In this document: positions 33,503-42,965 of the stretch, one piece after another
Numbering within the stretch: position 1 is the first letter of the stretch
Layout: each line of letters starts with the position of its first letter
Source: JAEXZL01 sp049943125
GTDB lineage: Bacteria > Bacillota > Clostridia > Clostridiales > Clostridiaceae
Assembly (NCBI RefSeq): GCF_049943125.1
Contig: NZ_CP188040.1
Span: 3,224,001 to 3,288,000, forward strand
DNA length: 64,000 nucleotides
Reading direction: 5' to 3'
Program-made: the position numbers and the translations under genes
Notes under the pieces: model-generated
What the model was told of the DNA's origin: nothing
Seen by the model: the letters and a program-made list of their open reading frames with translations, nothing else
Databases searched by the model: none

Positions 33503-35044
33503 GTGGACTACATAATTGAAATGATAGGTATAACAAAAGAGTTTCCCGGGATCATCGCAAATGATAATGTTACCTTACAGGTGAAAAAGGGAGAAATTCA
33601 TGCACTCCTAGGAGAAAATGGAGCAGGAAAGTCTACACTCATGAGCGTTTTATTCGGTCTTTATCAGCCTGAAAAAGGTAAGATAAGGGTAAAGGGACAG
33701 GAAGTTAAAATAAATAGTCCCTTAGATGCTAATGATCTAGGAATTGGAATGGTTCATCAGCATTTTAAATTAGTTCATAATTTTACAGTTCTGCAAAATA
33801 TAATTTTAGGAGTAGAGACAGTAAAAAATGGACTTTTAAAGATGGATGACGCTAGAAAAAAGGTAATGGATCTCAGTGAAAAATATAATCTTAAAGTAGA
33901 TCCAGATGCATATATTGCAGACATTAGTGTTGGAATGCAGCAGAGAGTAGAGATATTAAAGATGCTCTATAGAGATAATGATATTCTAATTTTAGATGAG
34001 CCTACAGCAGTATTAACTCCTCAAGAAATTAATGAGCTAATGAATGTAATAAAAGGCCTTGCTAAAGAAGGAAAGTCTATTATCTTTATCACTCATAAGC
34101 TAGATGAAATTAAAGCTGTTGCTGATAAGTGTTCTGTCCTTAGAAGAGGTAAATACATTGGAACTGTAGATGTAAGAGATACAGATAAGGAAGCTCTATC
34201 TGAGATGATGGTTGGACGTAAGGTCAATCTTACTGTAGAAAAGGATGAGGCAAAGCCAAAGGAATTTGTTCTTGAGGTGAATAATCTTTCAGTAAAATCA
34301 AAGAGAGAAGGAAGCTCCAAGAATTCTGTAAATGATGTTAGCTTTAAGGTAAGAAAAGGGGAAATACTCTGTATAGCAGGAATAGAAGGCAATGGTCAAA
34401 CAGAATTAGTACAGGCTATTACTGGCTTGAGCAAGCTTGATGAAGGTAATGTTATTCTAAAAGGTGAAGATATTTCTACTAAAACCATTAGATATAAAAA
34501 TACCCACGGTATTGGACATATACCAGAGGATAGGCATAAGCATGGTTTAGTATTAGATTATAATCTTGGAGAAAACTTAGCCCTTCAAGAATACTTTACT
34601 AAAAAATTCCAGAGGAATGGTTTCTTAAGATATAACAGCATATATGAGAGTGCAAAAAAGCTTATAGATACCTTTGATATAAGAAGTGGACAGGGCATCT
34701 ATACTACTGTAAGAAGCATGTCTGGAGGTAATCAGCAGAAGGCTATTATAGCTAGAGAGATTTCAAGGAATCCAGAGCTTCTAATTGCTGTTCAGCCTAC
34801 TAGAGGTCTAGATGTTGGTGCTATAGAGTTTATTCATAAAGAGCTTGTAAATCAGCGTGACAAGGGTTGTGCTGTATTACTAGTATCACTAGAATTAGAT
34901 GAGGTTATGAATTTAAGTGATAGAATTTTGGTCATGTATGAGGGTGAAATAGTTGCTGAGGTTAATCCTAAAGAGGTTACAGTTCAGGAGCTAGGACTTT
35001 ATATGGCTGGTTCAAAGAAGGGAGTGAAGGAAAACCATGGATAA
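33503..35044 (+). CDS. BMP-type ABC importer, double ATPase (RbsA-like)
   Basis: About 513 residues with two fused ATPase domains. The first has GENGAGKSTL, a signature reading SVGMQQRVEILKML and LILDEPTAVLTP. The second has the degenerate Walker A GIEGNGQTEL, signature SGGNQQKAIIAREI and a Walker B in which LLIAVQPTRGLDVGA replaces the acidic residue with Gln. This asymmetry is normal for RbsA/NupA-type ATPases. The start is placed at a GTG 6 bases after GGAGGGG; the ATG at 33488 runs into that ribosome binding site. It overlaps the next gene by 8 bases. Confidence 0.92.
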   Translation: MDYIIEMIGITKEFPGIIANDNVTLQVKKGEIHALLGENGAGKSTLMSVLFGLYQPEKGKIRVKGQEVKINSPLDANDLGIGMVHQHFKLVHNFTVLQNIILGVETVKNGLLKMDDARKKVMDLSEKYNLKVDPDAYIADISVGMQQRVEILKMLYRDNDILILDEPTAVLTPQEINELMNVIKGLAKEGKSIIFITHKLDEIKAVADKCSVLRRGKYIGTVDVRDTDKEALSEMMVGRKVNLTVEKDEAKPKEFVLEVNNLSVKSKREGSSKNSVNDVSFKVRKGEILCIAGIEGNGQTELVQAITGLSKLDEGNVILKGEDISTKTIRYKNTHGIGHIPEDRHKHGLVLDYNLGENLALQEYFTKKFQRNGFLRYNSIYESAKKLIDTFDIRSGQGIYTTVRSMSGGNQQKAIIAREISRNPELLIAVQPTRGLDVGAIEFIHKELVNQRDKGCAVLLVSLELDEVMNLSDRILVMYEGEIVAEVNPKEVTVQELGLYMAGSKKGVKENHG

Positions 35045-36137
35045 TACAAGTAATACACAGGTAACTAAAAAGACAAAAAACTTTGGCTTTCTTTCATCGG
35101 TATTTGCCATTATTGTTGGATTGATGTTTGGGTTTATAATTCTTTTAGTTAGTAACCCGGCAGAAGCAGGTCAAGGTTTCATCACAATTTTAACTGGTGC
35201 TTTAACAAGAGGAACTAGAGGAATAGGACAGATATTCTATTATGCAACACCGATTATTATGACAGGCTTATCTGTTGGCTTTGCCTTTAAAACAGGGCTG
35301 TTTAATATTGGTGCTTCTGGTCAGTTTATAATGGGAGCTTTCTTTTCAGTTTTTGTTGGTCTTACTATGACCAGCCTCGGTGGATTCCACTGGGTGGTTG
35401 CATTAATCGCTAGTGCTGTAGGAGGAGCATTATGGGCTTTAATACCAGGTTTGTTAAAGGCTTATGCTAATGTTCATGAGGTTATTTCCTCAATTATGAT
35501 GAATTATATTGGAATGTACTTAGTTAACGCTATGGTAAAGAACTCAGATATAATTTTTGATTCATTAAAAAATCAATCAAAGGCTCTACCAAAGACCGCC
35601 TACATTCCTAAAATGGGATTGGATAAAATCTTCCAGGGTTCTAGTGTTAATGGGGGTATAATAATTGCCTTGATAATGGCTATTATTATGTATATTGTAT
35701 TAACTAAGACTACCTTTGGTTTTGAATTAAGAGCTGTTGGCTTTAACAGAGATGCAAGTAGATATGCAGGAATAAATGAAAAGAAGAATATAGTTCTTTC
35801 CATGGTTATTGCCGGTGCCTTAGCTGGAATTGCTGGAGGACTCCTTTACCTTGCTGGTTCAGGTAAGCATATTGAGGTTGTGGATGTACTTGCAGCAGAA
35901 GGCTTTACAGGAATATCAGTAGCTCTATTAGGCTTATCAAATCCTATAGGAATAATATTCTCTGGATTATTTATTGCTTACATTACTGCAGGAGGCTTCT
36001 ATCTTCAATTATTTGATTTCTCCACAGAAGTAATTAACATTATTATAGCTGTTATTATTTACTTCAGTGCCTTCTCACTAATAATTAAGACCTTTATCAA
36101 TAAATTTAATAGTCGTAGAAAGGGAGGTAAAGAATAG
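35037..36137 (+). CDS. BMP-type ABC importer, permease 1
   Basis: A 366-residue permease of the branched-chain/ribose type (BPD_transp_2). GLSVGFAFKTGLFNIGASGQFIMGAF (about 82-107) is the conserved entry, KAYANVHEVISSIMMNYIG follows, and FGFELRAVGFNRDASRYAGINEKKNI is the coupling motif. It forms a heterodimer with the next gene product, whose start overlaps its stop by one base. Family members with this partner set transport nucleosides. Confidence 0.93.
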   Translation: MDNTSNTQVTKKTKNFGFLSSVFAIIVGLMFGFIILLVSNPAEAGQGFITILTGALTRGTRGIGQIFYYATPIIMTGLSVGFAFKTGLFNIGASGQFIMGAFFSVFVGLTMTSLGGFHWVVALIASAVGGALWALIPGLLKAYANVHEVISSIMMNYIGMYLVNAMVKNSDIIFDSLKNQSKALPKTAYIPKMGLDKIFQGSSVNGGIIIALIMAIIMYIVLTKTTFGFELRAVGFNRDASRYAGINEKKNIVLSMVIAGALAGIAGGLLYLAGSGKHIEVVDVLAAEGFTGISVALLGLSNPIGIIFSGLFIAYITAGGFYLQLFDFSTEVINIIIAVIIYFSAFSLIIKTFINKFNSRRKGGKE

Positions 36138-37090
36138 TGAATACTTTATATTTCTTATTCCAGCAGACGATGTTTTTCACTATACCTCTTTTAATCGTTG
36201 CCCTTGGAGGAATGTTTTCCGAAAGAAGTGGTATAGTAAATATTGCTTTGGAAGGTATAATGACCGTTGGTGCTTTTTGCAGTATTTTATTTATTAATAT
36301 GACTCAGGATGTATTGAGCGGGCAAGTTCAGTTAATTTTGGCAGTATTAATAGCTGCTTTAGCGGGTGTTATAGTATCTCTATTCCATGCCTATGCTTCA
36401 ATAAATATGAAGGCTGATCAAACTATAAGTGGTACTGCAATTAACATTTTTGCTCCTGCTTTTGCAATCTATACCGCAAGATTAATCCAGGATGTGCAGC
36501 AGATATCCTTTAATAATACCTTCCGTATAGCTAAGGTTCCAGTGTTAGGGGACATTCCAGTTATAGGTGACTTATTCTTCAAAAATACCTATATAACTAC
36601 CTACATGGGCTTTGCGATATTAGTAATTGCTTATATTGTATTGTACAAAACTAGATTTGGTTTAAGACTTAGAGCCTGTGGTGAGCATCCACAAGCTGCG
36701 GACTCCGTAGGTGTTAATGTTTATAAGATGCAGTATGCGGGAGTTATGATCTCTGGTCTTTTAGGTGGTATCGGTGGATTAGTTTTCGTTGTACCAACCT
36801 CAACTAACTTTAATGCTACTGTAGCTGGTTATGGATTCTTGGCTTTAGCAGTATTAATATTTGGTCAGTGGAAGCCAATGAGAATATTATACGCTTCATT
36901 ATTCTTCGGTCTTATGAAGACAATAGCAGCTTCCTACTCTGGAATAGAGCTTCTTAAGAACCTTGGAATTCCAAATGACTTCTATAAGATGGTACCTTAT
37001 ATAGCTACATTAATTGTACTCGCCTTTACTTCAAAGAAATCTCAGGCTCCTAGAGCTTCAGGTGTTCCTTATGATAAGGGTGCTAGATAA
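36137..37090 (+). CDS. BMP-type ABC importer, permease 2
   Basis: The 317-residue second permease of the pair. GMFSERSGIVNIALEGIMTVGAF (about 24-46) and RFGLRLRACGEHPQAADSVGVNVYKMQYAGVMISG are the typical landmarks. Translation starts at a GTG that overlaps the stop codon of permease 1 by one base, with AGGGAGG upstream, so the subunits are coupled. The operon ends at the terminator 37118-37168. Confidence 0.93.
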   Translation: MNTLYFLFQQTMFFTIPLLIVALGGMFSERSGIVNIALEGIMTVGAFCSILFINMTQDVLSGQVQLILAVLIAALAGVIVSLFHAYASINMKADQTISGTAINIFAPAFAIYTARLIQDVQQISFNNTFRIAKVPVLGDIPVIGDLFFKNTYITTYMGFAILVIAYIVLYKTRFGLRLRACGEHPQAADSVGVNVYKMQYAGVMISGLLGGIGGLVFVVPTSTNFNATVAGYGFLALAVLIFGQWKPMRILYASLFFGLMKTIAASYSGIELLKNLGIPNDFYKMVPYIATLIVLAFTSKKSQAPRASGVPYDKGAR

Positions 37091-37117
37091 GATATATATA
37101 TATAAAAATCATTTGGC

Positions 37118-37169
37118 AGAAAAGACTTCTAATTTATCTATTATTCAGATTAGAAGTCTTTTCTCTTTT
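37118..37169 (+). terminator. Terminator of the BMP-type ABC operon
   Basis: A perfect 16-bp stem (arms 37118-37133 and 37149-37164) is followed by CTTTTT. Confidence 0.88.
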
Positions 37170-37203
37170 TATAAAAAAACAAGGTGATTATAATCACCTT
37201 GTT
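37170..37203 (-). terminator. Terminator of the DUF1540 gene
   Basis: 37178-37203 is a perfect 26-base palindrome. On the minus strand it is followed by a run of seven T (37177-37171 region), so it ends transcription coming from the DUF1540 gene. Confidence 0.8.
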
Positions 37204-37248
37204 GTGAGGTTGGTAGTATAGCTTATACTTTCATGTGGATCGGAATAG

Positions 37249-37410
37249 CTACTTTTGAAGCTCGAAAGAATTACAATCGGTACACTCTACTACTTTAGGA
37301 CTTTTTTCATGTGTTCCAATCATTATTTGATTAAGAGTACAATAATTTTCTGATTTGGCATGGAATTTACATTCGTCAACGGTACATTGTATGCTTGGGT
37401 TTTTATCCAT
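37249..37410 (-). CDS. DUF1540 domain-containing small protein
   Basis: A 53-residue protein beginning MDKNPSIQCTVDECKFHAKSEN. It has the DUF1540 pattern: a first cluster C-x4-C (QCTVDEC), then YCTLNQIMIGTH, and a final CTDCNSFEL. The cysteines suggest a small zinc-binding or disulfide knuckle. GGAGGTG lies 5 bases before the ATG, and a perfect terminator follows, so it is an independent gene despite its size. Function is unknown; such proteins are common in clostridia. It lies between the ABC operon and asnB, on the same strand as asnB. Confidence 0.85.
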   Translation of the reverse strand: MDKNPSIQCTVDECKFHAKSENYCTLNQIMIGTHEKSPKVVECTDCNSFELQK

Positions 37411-37469
37411 AAAAGCACCTCCATAAAGTATTCGATATTATTTTATCCTACTTTTATGGATTTATTCTT

Positions 37470-39311
37470 TTAGGGCTCTACCTTGATATTGTAAGTTTTT
37501 AGCCAAGTATTAAGCTGGATTAAATAAGCAATAAGCTGAGGACCAGTCATAAGCTGTCCGAACCATGGACTTTTATAGGAAGAACCTCCGGATTTTATAA
37601 TTTCACAAATCTTATTTCTATCAATTAAGGGTAATATAGGTGATTCAGAATTTGAGATTATATTCTCTAATCTGGAAGCAACGATATTGGTATATTTTGG
37701 GTTATGAGTCTTTGGATAAGGACTCTTTTTTCTTTTTAGAATTTCTTCTGGCAAAATACCCTGTAAAGCTCTTCTTAAGAGACCTTTTTCCATGTTATCT
37801 GCAAAGCGTATAGAATTAGGAAGATTAAAAGCATATTGCACAAGTCGTTTATCAGCAAAGGGAACTCTTACCTCTAAGCTGTTAGCCATACTCATCCTAT
37901 CTTTTCTGTTTAATAGATTTACCATAAACCATTTGATATTCAGGTAAACTATTTCTCTCATTCTGTACTCTTCAGGCGCTTCTCCTGGTAAATGAGGCAC
38001 TTCCTTAAGAGTTTTTTGATAGTGATTCCTTGCACATTCCTCTAAAGGAAGACTCTTTAATTCCGAAGAGAGTATACTGCTTCTTTCTGATAGAGATAAA
38101 GACCATGGAAAGGTATCTGCATTTAATAGCTCAGGCTTTCTAAACCAAGGATAGCCTCCAAAAATTTCATCTGAGCATTCTCCTGAAAGGGCGATTACAT
38201 AATCCTTTCTGATTTCTCTACAGAGAAGGTATAAGGAGGAATCAACATCAGCCATACCTGGTAAATCTCTAGCCAATACAGCGGCGTCTAAAGCTTCAGC
38301 TAAGGAATGATTATCCACGATATAATTGTGATGGTTGCTTTTTATATAAGAAGCCATAAGCTTTATAAAATCAGCATCAGCTGTTGGCTGGAAGCTGCTG
38401 GCCTTAAAATATTTATCATTTTCTTGATAGTCTATGGAATAGGTATTAAGAGTTTTTCCCTGTTCTTTATATACAGCTGCTGCAATGGCTGATATGGCAC
38501 TGGAATCAATTCCTCCAGATAAAAAAGTGCATAAGGGTACATCGCCAATAAGCTGTCTACTAATGGCATCTATCAAAAGCTCTCTTACGTGATCAGTAGC
38601 TTCAGAAAGACTTTCAGTGAACTCTAAGGCTTCCAGCTTCCAATATTCCTTTAAATGAATAGTATCCTCTGTTATATACATATAATGAGCAGGTGGTACT
38701 TCTTTTATATCTTTTAATACTCCGCTGCCCAAAGCTGTGGCAGGACCTAAAGCAAAGAGCTCTGTCAATCCATCTCTGTCTAGAACTGGTTTAACCATTG
38801 GATTTTTAAGCAAAGCTTTTATCTCTGAAGCAAAAATAAAGGAGCTGCCTTTTCTAGTATAAAAGAGAGGCTTAACTCCCAACTGATCTCTGGCAAGGAG
38901 TAGGCTCCTTTTGCTTTCATCCCATACAGCAAAAGAAAATATCCCGTTTAGATAGTCTAAGCACTTGATACCCCAATGTATATATGCAGTAAGCAAAACC
39001 TCTGTATCACTATAAGCTGAAAATGAATATCCTTTTTTTGTTAATACCCCTCTTATTTCCTCAGTGTTATATAATTCTCCATTATATATAATCACATATT
39101 TATGGCCATCTACATTTTTAATCATGGGCTGTCCGCCACCTAGAGGGTCAACAACTATTAATCTTCTGTGACCAAAAAGTACATTATTATCAATATAATA
39201 CCCATAATCATCTGGTCCACGCTTTTCCAAGGTTTTAGTCATGGACTCTATTACCTCTCTATTATTAGATAAAGGTAATTGAAAATCTAACCAGCCGCAA
39301 ATACCGCACAT
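37470..39311 (-). CDS. asnB: Asparagine synthase (glutamine-hydrolysing)
   Basis: Makes asparagine from aspartate, ATP and glutamine. The N-terminal glutaminase domain begins MCGICGW, so Cys2 is the nucleophile after Met removal. This fixes the start at 39311, 9 bases after AGGAGGG; a TTG 9 bases upstream is rejected. GHRRLIVVDP and YNGELYNTEE belong to that domain. The synthetase domain has the ATP-pyrophosphatase loop FLSGGIDSSAI. The length of 613 residues is normal for AsnB of Bacillus type. It is monocistronic or transcribed ahead of the DUF1540 gene, although 60 bases separate them. Confidence 0.94.
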   Translation of the reverse strand: MCGICGWLDFQLPLSNNREVIESMTKTLEKRGPDDYGYYIDNNVLFGHRRLIVVDPLGGGQPMIKNVDGHKYVIIYNGELYNTEEIRGVLTKKGYSFSAYSDTEVLLTAYIHWGIKCLDYLNGIFSFAVWDESKRSLLLARDQLGVKPLFYTRKGSSFIFASEIKALLKNPMVKPVLDRDGLTELFALGPATALGSGVLKDIKEVPPAHYMYITEDTIHLKEYWKLEALEFTESLSEATDHVRELLIDAISRQLIGDVPLCTFLSGGIDSSAISAIAAAVYKEQGKTLNTYSIDYQENDKYFKASSFQPTADADFIKLMASYIKSNHHNYIVDNHSLAEALDAAVLARDLPGMADVDSSLYLLCREIRKDYVIALSGECSDEIFGGYPWFRKPELLNADTFPWSLSLSERSSILSSELKSLPLEECARNHYQKTLKEVPHLPGEAPEEYRMREIVYLNIKWFMVNLLNRKDRMSMANSLEVRVPFADKRLVQYAFNLPNSIRFADNMEKGLLRRALQGILPEEILKRKKSPYPKTHNPKYTNIVASRLENIISNSESPILPLIDRNKICEIIKSGGSSYKSPWFGQLMTGPQLIAYLIQLNTWLKTYNIKVEP

Positions 39312-39575
39312 AATAACCAACCCTCCTAAAATTTCACTATAAGTTATCTTATGTGGTTTAAAGAGAATTGGTAATAAATAATTTTTTATATTATTAAGAA
39401 AAAATATAACTATAAATCTTCAGTAATTATATTTGAAAGCGATAAAAATAATAGGGAGTATTTATTAGCTGTGTTGTAAAATTAACAATAGCTTAATAGA
39501 TAAAAGTTATAAGAAGATATAATAAAATGCTAATTGGATATTTATAATAATCAAGATAAGAGGGGGGTACATAAT

Positions 39576-40532
39576 ATGCTTAAAAAGTTTGTAGTGGTGA
39601 TACTTTCAGCTATGGTATTAGCTACTATTGGAGTTAGCTTTCAGGGGAATAATGTTATTGATACCAAAGAAGCAGCAGCTTCAGCAGGTGGAGAAACTCT
39701 AGAAAATGTAACAGCTCTTTCTATGGGAAAAGGCTTCAATAATATAGGGAAAAGCTACAAAGATGCATTAAATAAAATGGGATTGAGGGTTATGCTAAAG
39801 GTGGTTAAAGAGCCTATGAATGAAGAAGAGAAGGTAATAGATGGAGAAGCTGAAAAGCAGAATTTAGAGCCACCAAAGGAAGTAGTTGAAAAACAAATAA
39901 TAGATAAAGCATCTGATAATAATAAGAAAGCTAATGGTAATGGACAGCCTCAAAAGGTTGAACAAAAGCCAGCTGTAGTAGAAAACAAAAAAGAGGCTAT
40001 TCCAGTGAAAGAGCCTACGCCAGTACAAGTACCCGCCCCAGTGGTGGAAGAAAAAGTTGTGGTGGAACAGATAGTAAAGGAGCTTCCAGCAAATTATCCC
40101 ATATCCTATAGAAGTGATATTGAGGATGAACTTCTAGTCTTAGTCAATCAGCTACGAGCTGAGAATGGCTTAGCCCCGCTAACAAGTACAGGTATATTAA
40201 AGGAATCCTCTAGGTATAAATCAAATTCAATGATACAGTTAGGATATTTCAACCATAATAATCCAAATTACAATAATGAGAATTCTGGTTATTTACTTTT
40301 AAAGATATTTAAGGTCGGCAGCTCAAAAGTAGGAGAAAATATAGCTATGTATACCGATAGAAGAGAAGAGAGAATTAACGCCAAAGGCTTATACGATCTT
40401 TGGTATAATTCTGAACCTCACAGAAAAGCTATGCTGAGCGATTCCTACACAAAAATAGGAATAGGAGTGGTAACTACAGTAGATAGTGAGGGAAGGATAA
40501 AAATTTACGGTACTCAGCATTTTGCAAAATAA
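39576..40532 (+). CDS. Secreted CAP (SCP-like) domain protein
   Basis: A signal peptide (LKKFVVVILSAMVLATIGVSF) is followed by a long Lys/Pro/Glu/Val-rich spacer (about residues 80-175) and a C-terminal CAP domain (about 185-318). The CAP domain has LLVLVNQLRAENGLAPL, a His in GYFNHNNPNY, GENIAMY, WYNSEPHRKAMLSDSYTKIGIGV and a final GTQHFAK. Such YkwD-type proteins occur at spore and cell surfaces in clostridia; their enzymatic role is unclear. The ATG at 39576 follows AGGGGGG by 7-8 bases. It is placed next to the sortase locus, so a wall-associated role is likely. Confidence 0.88.
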   Translation: MLKKFVVVILSAMVLATIGVSFQGNNVIDTKEAAASAGGETLENVTALSMGKGFNNIGKSYKDALNKMGLRVMLKVVKEPMNEEEKVIDGEAEKQNLEPPKEVVEKQIIDKASDNNKKANGNGQPQKVEQKPAVVENKKEAIPVKEPTPVQVPAPVVEEKVVVEQIVKELPANYPISYRSDIEDELLVLVNQLRAENGLAPLTSTGILKESSRYKSNSMIQLGYFNHNNPNYNNENSGYLLLKIFKVGSSKVGENIAMYTDRREERINAKGLYDLWYNSEPHRKAMLSDSYTKIGIGVVTTVDSEGRIKIYGTQHFAK

Positions 40533-40541
40533 TATAAAACA

Positions 40542-40579
40542 AAGCCTCCAATTAATGAACAAAGTGGAGGCTTGTTTTA
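40542..40579. terminator. Bidirectional terminator between convergent genes
   Basis: AAGCCTCCA (40542-40550) pairs with TGGAGGCTT (40565-40573), followed by GTTTTAT. T-rich sequence also follows on the minus strand. Confidence 0.82.
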
Positions 40580-40588
40580 TTAATTACA

Positions 40589-41677
40589 TTATATCTTTTC
40601 AAGTAGTTTATAGTTATTAAAGTCAGCGGTTATCACTTCTTTATCCTCTAAAATTAATTGATCTGAGCCTTGGCTTTTACCATCAATAGTTATAAGTGCA
40701 TTTTCAACCCCATAATTAAAGCATAAGGTATTAGCAAGGGATTTTAGAAACATCTTATTAAAGGTTGTCTCTAAATCTAATTTATCATTTATAATAAAAG
40801 AAAAGTCAATATGAACATTGTCATTCTCCGGTGAATATTTGATAAAGTTTATCTTAATGTTAGAATCTAAGGAAAGCAAGTCTTTTCTTGGTGCATTATA
40901 TAAATTTTTTATTATCCTTTCTTTTAGCTCTTCTTCTCTGAGTTCTGATACTTTTTCTTCCAGATAATATAGTTCATTTCCTGAGGGGGTATTATAATAA
41001 TACCTATATATTCCCTGGACTATCTCATAATTTTTATAATCCATTAATTCAGTGGTAAAAACGGTACCATTCATCTCAAAGACAGTTTTAATTTTTCCAA
41101 GGTTTAGAGCATAATAATCTTTTTGAGTAAACTCTTTTCCTTTTGTGGTGACTTCTATAGAGGTATAAGTGCCTGACTTTGTTTCCACAGGGATATCAAT
41201 AGCTGTTATGGAAAGGGTCTTATCACCATTATTCCAAGTGGTGCCTACGATAATAGGATTCATAAGAAGGATTTCTTGTGAGTTAGGCTCTTTGTCAAAT
41301 AGCTCCTTTTTTATATAGTTATCCTCGGCTATATAGGTTAGAACTAAAGCGTCTTCCTGAATTTCATATATTAAGGAGGCTATACTTGAGCTGCTCACTG
41401 ATTTCACTTGTACTCTGCCTTCTTTTAAGAATTCAATATATTCCTTAATTATTTCATTTTCTTGACTACGAGAAAAAGAGTATATAGAGTTTATCGCCGA
41501 TGGGAGAAAGTCTGTTATATTATATTTTGTCATTTCAGCTTCTGGAAGTACTGCTGATACCTCATTACTATTATTTTGAGATAGACTTTGAGAGCCATAA
41601 TCTTCAGAATTACTGCTGCAGCTTGCTATAAATAATAGATTGAAAATTATTAAAAAAAGATATATTGTTTTTTTCAT
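40589..41677 (-). CDS. Lipoprotein with a probable C-terminal GerMN domain
   Basis: About 362 residues with lipobox IASC (lipid on C20), a Ser/Asn-rich linker, and a long central domain I cannot name. The C-terminal region (about 265-345) reads like a GerMN domain: IKINFIKYSPENDNVHIDFSF, then MFLKSLANTLCFNYGVENALITIDGK. GerMN domains occur in spore-germination protein GerM and in sporulation or wall lipoproteins. The start at 41677 has GAGGTG upstream; a TTG at 41689 lies inside that site. It is divergent from the sortase gene and so shares its upstream region. Confidence 0.68.
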   Translation of the reverse strand: MKKTIYLFLIIFNLLFIASCSSNSEDYGSQSLSQNNSNEVSAVLPEAEMTKYNITDFLPSAINSIYSFSRSQENEIIKEYIEFLKEGRVQVKSVSSSSIASLIYEIQEDALVLTYIAEDNYIKKELFDKEPNSQEILLMNPIIVGTTWNNGDKTLSITAIDIPVETKSGTYTSIEVTTKGKEFTQKDYYALNLGKIKTVFEMNGTVFTTELMDYKNYEIVQGIYRYYYNTPSGNELYYLEEKVSELREEELKERIIKNLYNAPRKDLLSLDSNIKINFIKYSPENDNVHIDFSFIINDKLDLETTFNKMFLKSLANTLCFNYGVENALITIDGKSQGSDQLILEDKEVITADFNNYKLLEKI

Positions 41678-41768
41678 ATTACACCTCAATAAAAGTTACA
41701 TTTGTAAAACGTATTCATTTACATTATATAACATAATCTTGAGGTTGTCTTTATTTGCCTTATTAATG

Positions 41769-41797
41769 TTGCAAGATAAAGTTATTAATTTTATACT
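41769..41797 (+). promoter_or_regulatory. Promoter candidate for the sortase gene
   Basis: TTGCAA (41769-41774), 17 bases, TATACT (41792-41797). Transcription would start about 20 bases before the first ATG. Confidence 0.6.
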
Positions 41798-41823
41798 AAT
41801 ATTAAAGTAAAAGCTTAAATAAT

Positions 41824-42606
41824 ATGACTTTAAATGGGGTGAGGATTATAAAGAAAATTAGGTTTATACTTCTTCTTTTATGTATTGGGGTATTTTGCTA
41901 TTCTGCGTATCAGCTGATAAGTTACTTTTATGATGGATACAAAAATGAAAAGGATTATCAGGAGATAAGAGAGGTATATGACTTTGAGGAGTTATCTAAA
42001 GCCGATAAGGAGGGAATTGAAGACCTAGCTGCTTTAAGGAAGGAGCGATTTGCTGCCTTGAAAGAAATAAATGCTGATGTTGTGGCATGGGTTCACGTTC
42101 CAAATACAAATATTGATTATCCTGTGGTACAAGGGGATGACAACAGCTATTATCTGGATCATACGGTGGAAGGTTATACAAGCCGTGTGGGGGCTATATT
42201 TATGGATTATAGAAATAAACTCAGTGATGAGAGTGTCCCTACAGATTACAACACTATAATTTATGGTCACCATTTAAAAAGTGGCGCTATGTTTACATCC
42301 TTAAAGGAATTTAAAGATGAAGCCTTCTTCAATATAAATAGATATATATATATAGATACTCCAGAAGGTACTTTAATCTATGAGATTTTTTCAGTAATAA
42401 TTACTGAGGCTGATTATAACTATATTGAAACATATTTTCAATCAGGAGAGGATTTTCTAAGCTTTGTTTCCGATATACAGAAAAGAGCTTTGTTTAATCG
42501 TGACACTATTATAAGGGAAGAAGATAAAATATTAACCCTGTCTACCTGCACTTATGAATATGAGGATGCTAGACTAGCAGTTTTTGCAAAGCTAATTGAA
42601 AAGTAA
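41824..42606 (+). CDS. srtB: Class B sortase
   Basis: A membrane-anchored cysteine transpeptidase that links proteins to the wall. It has one N-terminal membrane segment (about 12-34), then the sortase barrel with the catalytic His in YGHHL (H149), the Cys in LSTC (C242) and the Arg in DARLAVFAKL (R250). The spacing and the YGHH and TCTYEYEDARL motifs are those of class B. The probable substrate is the NPKTG protein at 49327-50043. The start is uncertain: the ATG at 41824 has no clear ribosome binding site, while GGGGTGAGG lies at 41836-41844, after it. Confidence 0.92.
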   Translation: MTLNGVRIIKKIRFILLLLCIGVFCYSAYQLISYFYDGYKNEKDYQEIREVYDFEELSKADKEGIEDLAALRKERFAALKEINADVVAWVHVPNTNIDYPVVQGDDNSYYLDHTVEGYTSRVGAIFMDYRNKLSDESVPTDYNTIIYGHHLKSGAMFTSLKEFKDEAFFNINRYIYIDTPEGTLIYEIFSVIITEADYNYIETYFQSGEDFLSFVSDIQKRALFNRDTIIREEDKILTLSTCTYEYEDARLAVFAKLIEK

Positions 42607-42628
42607 ATGTTAATTTTTTTGAAATAAA

Positions 42629-42660
42629 AAGGTTCGCTTAAGTAAAGCGAGTCTTTTTTT
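42629..42660 (+). terminator. Terminator of the sortase gene
   Basis: An eleven-pair stem (AAGGTTCGCTT with AAGCGAGTCTT, two G-T pairs) is followed by seven T. Confidence 0.8.
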
Positions 42661-42965
42661 ATAAACAAACATAATACGAAAGTAATAAAAATACTTAAAT
42701 AAATTTAATTAATTATGAAGTTTATGTATAATATAAGGCTGTTTAATATTATTTAGGTAATATTATTAAATTAGTGTTTAAACTTGTGTATTTATTTACT
42801 ATAATAGGATAATCATTACAGAATAAAATGGTTAATTATATACAAATTATTTAAAAATTATTTCAACTCAATTTCATAAGTTGGTTATAATATGGTAAAA
42901 TTTAGATACTAACTAGTTTAATTTTGGTTGAAACAATAATATTATTAACCGATTGGGGAGTTATT
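42661..42965. other. AT-rich gap before the BTAD regulator gene
   Basis: No gene was seen. TATAAT at 42886-42891 is a -10 candidate with only a weak -35 (TTCAAC region). An AATAATATTATT palindrome lies near 42936. Confidence 0.4.
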
